64,000 nucleotides of DNA, taken from assembly GCA_037349105.1 (NCBI GenBank), contig JAYJMM010000109.1, positions 2,245,001-2,309,000 on the forward strand. The letters run 5' to 3'. Shown one piece after another: positions 11,801 through 23,800 of the stretch (the first letter of the stretch is position 1; every line of letters starts with the position of its first letter). The position numbers were made by a program, and so were the translations under genes. The notes beneath the pieces are model-generated. The model saw only the letters and a program-made list of their open reading frames with translations, made no database searches and was not told where the DNA came from. This stretch comes from Limnomonas spitsbergensis (lineage: Eukaryota; Chlorophyta; Chlorophyceae; Chlamydomonadales).

Positions 11801-14800
11801 CCCGGCCGGCTGTCACCGGCGGGCCCGAGCGCGGCCAGCGCCCACGTCAGGTTGCTTGCACACAGCACCAGGACCGCGTCCTCTGCCTTGTCGGCACCAC
11901 GCCCCCGAGAGGTGGCCTCAGCAGAGATCCTGTGTGACAGGAGGAGGGACTCTACCTGGAACAAAAGACCCTGTGCTGCGTTCCTGCTCAGCCGCCGCCG
12001 CTCCTCCGCGACACCACTGCCGCCTAGCAGCATGTCTTTCAGTTGTACGAAAATGGTCTCCAGCGCGGTGAGCAGTGCCGGGCCGGGCGTGACTAGTGGG
12101 CCCAGGGCCCTCGCTGCCAGCTGCCGCACAGCCATCATGGGGGCAACAGAGGCACATCGCTGAACCAGAGGCACGAACGCGGCCGGGGAAAGCGCACTGG
12201 GCGCCTCCACTACCGCTGCCGCTCCTTCACCTGGGGTGATGGAGGAGGAGGAGGGGGAAGCTGCGCCAGATGCTGAACCTGGCTGCAGTCTGCTGAGGAG
12301 AATGAGCACAGGGTACAGGCCAGGCTGTACTGATGCACGGCCTGCGACGCCCTCCAGCGCTTCCGTTGCGCGCTGCAGCTCGCCTAGCAGGAACGAGTGC
12401 AGCGGAGGGAACCGCTGGAAAAACTCGGCGCCTGCGAGCAATGGGAGGCGATGGCGGGGATGAGGGAGAGAGGAGGAGAGATGGCGAGAGGGGGGGCAAC
12501 GGCGGGGATAAGGGAGAGAGGAGAGATGTAGAGCGGGCAGGCGGGGCGGTAGGCAGGCAGGAGTGGAGAATGAGGCGTGGTGCGATGGCGAGGAAAGGGA
12601 AGGGCCAGAGATTGGAGGGAGGTGCGCCGGGCCAAAGGGGAAAAGATAGAGAGGGGTAGCTGGTGGAGGTCTGGGAACGGTACATGACCCTGTGATAAGG
12701 TGTGATATTTTGCCCCCTGCACAGGCACATGCAAGCCGGGGGAGGGGTGTGTGTGCTGGGGAGAGGGGTCGGTGTTGGGGAGGAGGGCAGTTACTGGGGA
12801 GGGGCATGCTTGCAGGGGAGAGAATAGGTGCTAGGGGAAAAGCGGTTGCTGGGGAGTAGGGCGGTCACACTCACTCGTGATTGCCCGCTTGCCCGCCTGC
12901 CCCGCCGCCACTGTCCCCGTGTTCTTGAACCCCACAACACGGACCACCAGCGAAGTGAGGCACAGCGTGGCACTGTTGCGCACCTCCCACCAGCGGCTAC
13001 CCAGGGCCTGGATGCTGACCTGCAGGGAGGGATCAGGGTAGAGGGTAAAGGGGTCCACCAGCGGCTGAGTAGGGCTTGGATGCTAGCCTGCAGGAGGGAT
13101 CAGGGTGGAGGGTTTGGGGTCCACCAGGGACTACCCAGGGCCTGGATGCTGACCTGCAGGGAGGGATCAGGGTGGAGGGATATGTTTTAGTTTGAAATTC
13201 AAACAGCAGCTGCGCAGGGTCTGCATGCTGACCTGACGGAAGGGATCGAGTTGTAGGGTTAAGAGGGTCCACTGGCGGCTGCTCAGGGCCTACTAGGAGA
13301 GATCAGAGATTCGGGTCTGTGGGTGTGTTTTAGTTCAGGGTCCAGTGAGCGGTCGTTGGCACCTGAAAGGGTTTAGGCTTGAGGGTCCACCAGCGGCAGC
13401 CGGGGGTCGGGACGCTGACCTGTAGAGGTTCAGGGTTCAGGGTTCAGGGTTTGGAGTTCACTAGCGGCAGCCGGGGTCGGGATGCTGATCTGTAGAGGTT
13501 AAGGGCTAAGGGTTTGGAGTTCAACAGCGGCAGCATAGGGCCCGTACGCAGACCTGCCAAAAGAGATTAGTGAGGGGGAGGCAGACAGGCAGCAGGGTAG
13601 GGAGCGTGGTCGAGGTGTCGGGAGGGAAGGCAGTGGGGCAGGAGTGCCTAGGGGGGCTGTGGCACGAGGGAGACGATCATGAGGAATTTGAATCACAGCT
13701 TCACAAACTGAATCAGGTCTGAAAACAGACTGTGGTACTTCTAGTTCAAAAGCTTCTATGGTAGGTTACCCAGTGCTACGGCCGAAAGGGTGCCTTCCTT
13801 GATCCACGCCTCAGGGTGTATATCTTACGCAGGGACCGAATACGACAGCCGTGAACCCTGATGTGTGCCGTACTGCTGATTTTTTCTTATAATTTATGTA
13901 CCGTATTATAAATGTGTTTCTTTCTTTCAACAGCTTCTTTGAGATGAGTGACTCCACAAGGCGAGGACATGCCTCCGATTGAAGATGGGCAAGTGGGAGC
14001 ATCCAGCCGGCTCGATAGTCGATACCCGATTGAAACAAGTCCTATCGCATATTATTATTTTAATCTGTACTCTGTATACCGTATCCCGTGCGTGGTATCA
14101 AGGCCTCTGATGACGACGGACGATAGGGCACGTCCAGCTAGTGCACCTGATCAAAATAAGTCCTGCTGCAGCGTTTTATTTTGATCTGAATCACGCTTAG
14201 TATGAACAGGGGGTGGGAAGCCACGGGGGCCGGACCTGCAATTTCCCCCTGGATCCACCCTTGTGGCTGCCCCCCCCCCTGAATCCAGCCCCGTGCCTGC
14301 CCCCCCCCCCTAGATCCACCCTTGTGGCTGCCCCACCCCCTGAATCCAGCCCCGTGCCTGCCCCCCCCCCCTGGATCCACCCTTGTGGCTGCCCCCCCCC
14401 CTAGATCCACCCCCATGGCTGCCCCCCCCCTGGATCCACCCCCATGGCTGCCCCACCCCCTGAATCCAGCCCCGTGCCTGCCCCCCCCCCCTGGATCCAC
14501 CCTTGTGGCTGCCCCCCCCCCTGAATCCACCCCCATGGCTGCCCCCCCCCCTAGATCCACCCTTGTGGCTGCCCCCCCCCCCTGAATCCACCCCCATGGC
14601 TGCCCCCCCCCCTGAATCCACCCCCATGCCTGCCCCCCCCCCCTGGATCCACCCTTCTGGCTGCCCCCCCCCCTGAATCCACCCCCATGGCTGCCCCCCC
14701 CCCTGAATCCAGCCTTCTGGCTGCCCCCCCCCCTGAATCCACCCCCATGGCTGCCCCCCCCCCCTGAATCCAGCCCCGTGCCTGCCCCCCCCCCCCTGGA

Positions 14801-17800
14801 TCCACCCCCATGGCTGCCCCCCCCCTGAATCCAGCCCCGTGCCTGCCCCCCCCCCCTGGATCCACCCTTGTGGCTGCCCCCCCCCCTGAATCCACCCCCA
14901 TGGCTGCCCCCCCCCCCTAGATCCACCCTTGTGGCTGCCCCCCCCCCTGAATCCACCCCCATGGCTGCCCCCCCCCCTGAATCCACCCCCATGCCTGCCC
15001 CCCCCCCCTGAATCCAGCCCCGTGCCTGCCCCCCCCCCCTAGATCCACCCTTGTGGCTGCCCCCACCCCTGGTATGAATAACGACCCCCGGCATGCAGTG
15101 GAAGTAACGCCCCCTGCAAGCGGCATCAACACATAACCCCTGCGCACAGTCCAATATGCCAGGAATGCTGCGACCCTAACCAGCTCCTACGGTTGTGACT
15201 TGGTGGGCCGATTTTTCCGCGCTCTGGTACAAGCTCTATAAGACTAAAACGCATCCAGCTGATCAAACGCCCATCGATAAGCCCCTTCCCTTCATTCCTG
15301 CTGGCATGCCGTGCCTTCTTCTCCTGACATCTATTTCCTTTCCCTGGGTAGTTAAAGGGCTCCTCTTTCGAGCTGGACGGGTGAAACGCCCTGAGAAATA
15401 AAAATACGCTGCACCTCCGCGCCTAAACAAACATTTTTTCCACATTAAAACGTGCTCATCTTTCAGATTCAATCATGTCAGCACTCCCCACACCTGCATG
15501 CCCTCTGATTAACCTCCTCAGGTGTCTTGTGCCAGGCTGCACGCCTGAAACAATCTCCACTTCATCTAAAAAACAGTCGATTTTAAATTTGAAAAAAACA
15601 CGTTTTCACTGCCCGCACCTGCATGCCCTCGGCAAAGTATCCCGAGGTATCCAGCGCCAGGCTGCTGTCATTAAAGATGTGTCGGAGGGTGTTGAACGCG
15701 TGCACACAAGCCCACGGCTCCTCGTCCAGCAGCCACGCCAGGGTGCGCGGGTCAGGAGCGGCAGCAGAGGTGGCAGAGGTGGCAGCAAGAGCCGCTGCGG
15801 TAGGGTAGGAGGCGAGGGGAGGGCCGCCCTGCAGCAGCTCAGCGGGGATCAGTGATGTGGCTTGCCCTCTCGAGCGCTTTGCGCCGTGCCCCCCGCTGCC
15901 CACCGCGCCCTCGGCCTCAGAAGCCGCCGAGGGAGGGCTCCTCGCTGAGCTGTCGGGTATGGCTGTGCCGCCGCCGGCGTCTGCCAGCTCCAGCAGCGAC
16001 GCCATGGCCCTTGCGAGCAGAGTCTTGGGGGTGTTGTAGGGCTCAGCCTGGGAGAGCCAGGAGCAGGAGGGGGAGCGAGATGAGGCTTACAGGATACCCC
16101 AATCAAAATCACCAGGAGGACAAGAACGAGGAGGAGGTGGAGGATGAGGAGGTGGACGTGGAGACAAGGACGAGGTTGGTGAGTAGGAGGAGGAAGAGGA
16201 GGAGGAGGAGGAGGAGGTGGGCAGGCAGGGTGCAAGGATCTTATTCAGGAAAGACAGGGCAAGCTGCATCGCACTGAAGGATAAAGGCTATGAAGACTTG
16301 GTGACAGATGAGCCAATGACGGCACTGCCAGTTTCAGTTTCAGGTTTATTGCGAGAATATTTGCTAGGTTGCCTAACTGCTGTGCAGCCTAGCCAAGCTG
16401 CTTAGACGTTATATGGATTTTTGATCAAAGTCCCATGAAGCTAAGCAAGCCCAATGTCAGCACAGTTCCCAATGTATCCGCCCGATGAAGTTCCAGCCTC
16501 CCAGGCGTGCGACCCATGTGAAAAAGCCAAGTGGTGCAGCAAACACCAGAAATTCCTCGAGCAACCTTCATGCCCGAGCATAAAAAATTGCATGCTTGCA
16601 TGCCCCTCCTCTTTTACCTGGAACATGGCGCCCAAGGCGAAGGGCAGGCCCGCGCTGCGCCGCACAATATCATCGCGGGTCTGCCCACGCGCCGTGAGAC
16701 GCTCGAAGCAGCGCTGTAGCCAGAGAGACGGAAGCGTGTTCAACTCAGAGGTCGGGCACCTGCGGTTGAAAAAGAGTGGTGCGGCAACGGGTGGGCGCCT
16801 GCATGTTTGAAAAGAGAGCGGCGCGAGTGCGGGTGAGCTTTCGCCCCACGCAGGAAGAAGAGAGCGGTGCGGCCGAGCTACAAATCCAACCGTGCGTACA
16901 ACAGGCCCCCAGGGCTTTCACGCCTCTAGCCTCCCCCCTCCTTGAACCCTGTTGGGGACCCAACCTCCCCACCACCCCAAACCTCTTCTCTCTTTGCACC
17001 CTGCTGCCCTCCTAGACCCACAAGCACCCCCAACCCCCTCTTTGCACCCTAGACCCCCAGCCCCCCCCCCCTTTGCACCCCTAGCCCCCCCCTTTGCACC
17101 CCCAGCCCCCCCCTTTGCACCCCCAGCCCCCCCCTTTGCCCCCACAGCCCCCCCTTCGCACCCCTAGCCCCCCCCGTTCGCACCCCCAGCCCCCCCCGTT
17201 CGCACCCCCAGCACCCCCTTTCGCACCCCCAGCCCCCCCATTCGCACCCCCAGCCCCCCCTTTCGCACCCCCAGCCCCTCCTTCGCACCCCCAGGCCCCC
17301 CTTGACACCCCCAGCCCCCCTCTTGGCACCCCCAGCCCCCCTCTTGCCACCCCCAGCCCTCCCTTCGCACCCCCAGCCCCCCCTCTTTGCACCCCCAGCC
17401 CCCCTCTTTGCACCCTAATGCCCCCCCCTCCCCCCTCCCCTACCCACCTTAGCAGCCTCCCCACCAGCGCCCCCAGCCCAATCGCAGCCTTCTCCACTGC
17501 GCCGGCATGCTTGACCTCGAACAGCAGGCGCAGCAGCAGGTCACCCATACGGCGCAGCTGGAGCAGAGACACCACCACCACACAGACCGCGCCTCGGGCA
17601 CCCCCACCCTCCTGGTTCTCATCTCCAGCTGCATCAGCTGCCTGTTCCTCCTGCTGGCCTTCATCCCCGGCTGCCTCAGATGCCGCCTTGTCCTCCTCCT
17701 CTGGCAGGGGAATGTCCTGTATCAGTGCCCCGATCACCAAGGCAACCTCTTTGAGGCTTGTCCAGCAGGCGGTCATCAGCACCTGACGGTTCAAGGGTTT

Positions 17801-20800
17801 GGGTCCAGCAGGAAGTCATTAACGTCTGGAGGGTTAAAGGGGTTATGGTCCAGCAGGCAGTCATCAGCACCGGAAGGAAGGGATCAGGGTCTAGGGTCCA
17901 GGAGGCTATAAATTAGGACCTGGAAGGTTTAGGATTTAGGGTTCAGGGTCCAGCATTTGGTAATTACTCAGTAGCAGTTTTTTCCCCGGCCATGATGCCA
18001 ATTTCAGGGGGGGCGTCGATCGGCCGCCTCAGGCCCGATTGGGACCAAACCTTGGCCGGGCCACGAACGTTGGCCCAAACAGCATAGCTAGCCACAACTG
18101 GGGCCTGCGGCCGGAGGCCAGAGCGTAGCTGACATGTAGCTGAATCACGAAAAAGAAACACTGCTCAGTAGCGCTGAAGTAGGGAGGAATGGGTTGGAGC
18201 TGTCCTTTGGAATTGGAGCAGAGGGGATACATCATATAAATGGATCAGCTCTGGGGCGTGTCGATAAAGGATTAGGGTGGAGAATCTAGGGTTTAGTAAG
18301 GTGGAGGGGGTTTGGGTTAAGGTGGAGAGTCTAGGGTTAAGGGGTAAGGTGGAGGGGGATTTAAAGCACAGATGACAGGTGGGATAGGAGCAGTGAGGCT
18401 AGTGGGGCATGCAGGTCCGCCGCTGTCACACAAACGACCGGGAGGAGACGAACACCTGAGAGCCACTCCTAACCCTAATCCTTATCCAATCATCCGACTG
18501 CTGGCACAGAGTACCGGTATGTGTTGGATCCTGAGATGGGTCCGTCGTTTGTGTGTTGTCAATAGTCTGTGAGCACACTTTGCCATCCCTGATCCACGCC
18601 TGAAACGACGTCCCTTCCTTTCCTTATGTGCTATGTGGATTGTGTATTGATTCCCTGTAGTTGCGGCACAGACGCTCAGGCCATCCCGATCAGCCTGACA
18701 AGGTCAACATTTCACACTTGTTGGCTTGTCACCCCACTTCTGTATTCATAGCCAGCCTATGCCCTCATTCTTCCATACATGCCATGCAAGGTTTGTCACC
18801 CCACGCATCCATACTTGTTGCAAGGCCGCCCTCTGCTTTCCTTAATGTGCCCGCCCGCACCTTTATGCCTAGGGCCACCTGCGCCCCCCACTCTCTCACA
18901 CTTGTTGTAAGGCCTGCGACATCACTTTTTCCCACTCTTCCCATTTCCAGCCCACACCTGTGACTCAGGGCCTCCCCGCCGACATACACACTATTTCACA
19001 CTTGTTGCAAGGCCTGTGACCTCACTTTCCTCCACTCTTCACGTTTCCATCTCGCACCTGTGCCTCAGGCCCCAGCCCCTCGCCGCCTGCGCCCTCGTCC
19101 CCACTCCCATCCGCCTCCGCCTCCTCGTCCCCCATCGCCTCCACATCCTCAGCTCCAATGCCCTCCAGAGGGTGAGACAGGGCGGGCATGGCCAGATCTG
19201 CCACCTGGTGGGGTCAGGGTAGATGATGATGAGAGAGATTAGGTAGGCACGGCTGGGTCTGCCACATGAAAGGAGCGGCACGCAACAAACAAATCAACCA
19301 AAATCACCGCTCATCTCCGTCAATGTTTTCAAATGTGTGACATGATGCAGTGTGTGTGTGTGGAACTATGTCTGGAGATGGTTCCACACACACCCTGCAC
19401 CCTGTCACACATTTGAAAACATTGACGGACAACTGGATAAGGAGGGGGAGGGTCGGGCTGATGAGACATGGCAGCCTGGCCAAATCTGGTACATGGAGAG
19501 GAGACACGCAGGATTGACCACGCTGCTACCTTAACCCCTTAACCATGCACTGCCCACAAGATAAATGAAGCTGAGAATCTTGAACCCTGACCCTGTACCC
19601 TGACTATGTACCCTGACCCTGTACCCTGTGCCCTGTACTCTAACCCTGTACCCTGACCCTGTACCCTGACCCTGTACCCTGACCCTGTACCCTGACCCTG
19701 TACCCTGACCCTGTACCCTGACCCTGACCCACCTGTTCAAGCAAGCTGACGAGGCGGTCTATCCAGTTCCCCATGAGCGCTGCCGGGCTGTCTTGCCCGG
19801 CGGCTTGCTGTTCCAGCTGCTGCTGCGACGACATGAGCTGGCTCCAAGGCAGGCCCCCGAGCACGTAGCGTAGCAACAGCAGCGGGCCATGCACCAAGCT
19901 GCGGCGGCAGGCAGCCACCATGTCCGCCTGAGCTGTCTACAGGGGACAGAATAATACATATGATAAGCATATACATCGTTCCACCATACCGGTAGTCACA
20001 CTTTCATTTCAGCACCGTAGAAGTTCATTAAGGCTCAAATATTAATTAATTGTGATGCATACCCTTTCATTTTCTTGTATTCATTAGCCCCTAAAAGCCC
20101 CAAATAAAATGTATTTGATCTAGTTTGCCAAATTTTGCGGTTTTTTGTACGTTTCGTAACAGAAATACCGGTAAGCCAATCTTCTATAAAAACGACAGTC
20201 AGCATCAGCCACCACTGCCACAGTGTAACTGCTGTGTGTACGACCGCCTGAGTGCCCGGCATGTGCGGATCATCTTGTCAGGCCTCTCCCCCTCAGATCC
20301 GCCTCCCTCCTTGCCTCCCTCCTCATCAGCCTCAGAATCTACTGCATGCCTCAGACTCAGACTCAACAGCCTCAACATGCACCACCTCTGCAGCCATGTT
20401 CCTCCCCCTGCTAGTCCCTGGAGGCCTACCCCGGCCCTTCTTTGCTGCAAGCACTGTTGGATATTGCCACTATACAGCACCGGTAGTCAGTTTAGAACAG
20501 TGCATACCCGCTGGGCCCTGCTGAAGTCTCCGCCGCTTGGGGCTACCAAGACGTCAGCAGTTTGAGTTTGATAGTCTGTATGTCGTGTCCACAGGATCAC
20601 GCGTAGCTGAGTTTTAGTCGCCGTAATTTCAAGACAAAATTCAGAATTTGAAATTACGGCGACTCAAACTCAACTACGTAATCATATGGACACGACATTA
20701 AAACTTCGAACGTACCTCAGGCGTATTCGGAGCCACCAAGGTGCGATCCGGCATGGCAGCTATCCCTGTCAAAGCTATCAAGGACCTTTCCGACATAGTT

Positions 20801-23800
20801 GTGGTTACGTAGTAATTTTGAATCGGCGGAAAGTCGGGACCTTTCAGGGTGACTGCCCTGCTGCTGAGGCTCATATGGCTCAAGAAGTAGGAGTGAGTAG
20901 GACACGTAGTTAGCCAGCCTCATCGTTGCCAGAAAAATTTCGTGGGTGCTTGACACAGCTATACAGAAGATGTCAATATCAGAATCGTCGCCCCATAGAC
21001 CTCTGTGCACGTGGGAAGCAGCTCGGGAAGCACTGCCTCCGGCAATTTCAAGAGTGACCTTCAAACCACCTGTGACATTTTTCGTGAGTTGTGCAGGTGG
21101 CCTATTGTGTTGTTGAATTACGTAGTTGGGGTTCAGTCACCGTAATTTCAAGGCAAATTCAGCAACTTTTTCCAGTAATGGACCGTAATTACGTAGATGA
21201 TTTCTGAATTACGGCGCAACGGCAAAGCACTGATAATAATCCCTAGCCAAACTGGAAGTCTCTTGCCAGAGATTAATTGCCCAAGCTCAATACCCGGCTT
21301 CCGCTTACAAATCGATCAAGCCAAACAAGGAACCTTCATACTCACCACACGGAGTCACCATCTTCCATGCAAGTTCTTCCTCATCCTCCAGTTCATAGTT
21401 ACAGTGCTTTTCCCCCCTTCCAGAGAGCACTGTCATTAGAACAGATTGTGTATTTAAACACCGCGTTGCGCGCAAGGGCGCGATTTTTTTGTAACATGCC
21501 GCAATACTATTTAAACTCTAGTTCATCTCCCCTTTAAGCAGCCAATCTCCAACGCACTCGCTATTCGTTAGCCCTTAAACACGATGGGATGACGAGAGTG
21601 CGAGTCAGTAAGTAATTAAGTAAAGAAATTACTACGCCCGGAGGTGGAATCATGGATGAAGCAACAAACCAGCAAGTGATGAGGAGGGAACAACGAGTAG
21701 GACGCCAAGTCGCGAAAACCAGTTTTTCTAGGTGCTAGACAGGAGCCACATCCTTATGAGCGCCGAGCTTTACCGGCCCCTCTTGCCATAACCTGCCCTT
21801 GGGAATCAATCTGATTCATCCCTCTCAAGTATATCAAGTGTGGGAACTTGCTGATCAAAATCAAAATCTGCCACAATATGTGCAAGCATACAAAAAGTAT
21901 CAGACACCGTACTTCAAACCACCATCTCCCAGTCCTTCACAAGTATCCAATCGGAGACATGAAGCCGCATGCGCCGCATTTCCTCCAGAACCCCGCCCTC
22001 TTTGCAGGTCAAAACGATTCTGAAATAAAGCTTGGCAAAATGGATGCGGACAAATGGTAACTGATGCAGCAGGCATTGTGCGTGAGGTGAGGCTGGCTCA
22101 AGGGTTTCAGAAACTTGACTGGAGCCCTCAACCCTGAAGGTTTTATTGTTAACGGTTTCGGTCAAGCTTCTCCATTTTTGACCCTAAGCGCTTTAGCCTC
22201 TCCAAGCTTACCTGCATCTGCATCTGCACTGCCAGCAGCAAGGACTCCAGGAAGGCTAGGCAGGACAGGAAGGGGCTGCAGGTCTTGGCAGGGGGGCACG
22301 ACACAAGCAGCTCCGGAGCCAGCTGGACTTGCCATCGCAGGCCCAGGACGTACTTGTCGCAGATCAGCTTAAGCATGCGCGCAGCTGGGGGGAGAGGGGG
22401 GGAGAGAGGTGTTCATACTTGCCACACGAAAGATATTTTTTCATTGAACCAAGAATAACCGTCAATTTGGCGGGGGCTTTTATTGCTCTGGCCCCCTATG
22501 CTCTTGTTGTATACTCGCGAATAACGAGCAACGTGAACATGTGCGCAGCTGTGAGGGTGAGACGAGCATGCTCGGCAGCTCTGGTGCGCCGCAACACAGG
22601 ACGTGACAAAGAGCAGATGGAGAGGTCCGGGGGAACAACCACCATGGCGCAAGACCAGGCACACTTCATCACTGCGGTACAGGCTCGTGAAGCATACATG
22701 CGGTACATACACCGGCTCCAACATGCGGTACATGTATACACTCTTCAGTGTTCACATACACTTTATGTTTATGAGGTACGATACATTATAGTATGATACA
22801 GTACAGTACGGTACGGCGTGGTACGGTATGCTACACTTTTTCAGATACTGCATGGTCACACGTAGGGTACGGTACGAGATCAGGTGCAGCCTAGAGGTCT
22901 CTCATGTACACCGTATTCCGCATCCTGCTATCTGACCTAATCGGATCCAATGTAACAGGTGAGGCAGGGCAGAAGCTGTGTGGTGAAACAGCCCACCCAA
23001 CTGTAGTGATACTGTACGGTAGTATGTGTCATAAAATCCACCCGTGATTCGGCTACTTAATTGCCTACGGCTGATGGGGCCTGGTCCTTGGGCCGCCGGC
23101 TGCCACAGGCCGGCAAGGCTTGCACACTGTGGGGAGCGTCAGCTACAATTCACCTATAATGCGGCTACTAGATTGCCTACGGCTGATGGGGCTGGTACAG
23201 GCAGTCCAGGGCCATCCAGGCCGTTCAGGTTGGCCCCCATCGTCTCAGGGGTGGCCTGCCAAGCAAAGTTACGCACGCGCAGCATCCACCCAGTTTTCCT
23301 CGTCTAGGGTTTAGGGTTTGGGGCTTAGGGTTTAGGGCTTAGGGTGGTTACACACACCATCATAAGTTGGGCACACACGGCATCCACCCAGTTTTCCACA
23401 GCATCAGAACTCTGTGTGCCCTGGCTGTCCCCCATTCCCTCCCCCCCTGAAATTTCCAGCCCCTCCCCTTCTCACCCACATCGCACGCCTCTCACCTACA
23501 TCACACTCCTCCCACCCACATCACACTCCCCCTGCCCCCCCCCTCTCATCCACATGACGACCCCCCTACACATATCACACTCCTCTCACCCACATCACAC
23601 TCCTCTCACCCACGTCTTCATCCCCCTGCCCCTCCCCCTCTCATCCACATTACACTCCTCTCACCTACATCCCTCTCCCCCTCCTCTCTCACCTGCATCA
23701 CTCTCCCTCTGCCTTGGGCTCCACATCAGCTCATAAGCCCACAACAGAAGCGGACGCAGAGATGCAGGTGTCTCAAGGCTGGGGAGCGGCGTCGGCAGCT

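Larger units (their letters stand above)
12875..17782 (-). other. THADA: THADA core: DUF2428 region, exons 23-26
   Basis: Exons 17782-17448, 16759-16618, 16047-15619 and 13019-12875 hold the most conserved part of the protein (about residues 1383-1732). It contains the [18 protein letters not shown] block, an acidic Glu/Gln insertion, [18 protein letters not shown], the [15 protein letters not shown] block, a long Ala/Ser-rich insertion, then [16 protein letters not shown] and the [20 protein letters not shown] block. These identify the family. The order matches THADA of plants and animals. Confidence 0.9.

Noticed and set aside
11021..12163. 380-codon plus-strand ORF
   Set aside because: Antisense of THADA exon 27; an effect of GC-rich Ala/Gly codons.
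9982..12807. Stand-alone 941-residue protein ending at 9982
   Set aside because: The 5' part past 12431 is intronic, and a GTGGGT donor before the stop joins in phase to two further exons with family-like sequence.
14138..15154. Gly-rich 338-residue protein
   Set aside because: Translation of a poly-G minisatellite in THADA intron 25.
20717..21064. 115-codon minus-strand frame as a THADA exon
   Set aside because: THADA exons 20 and 21 join in phase 0 without it, and it lies between the fold-back arms.
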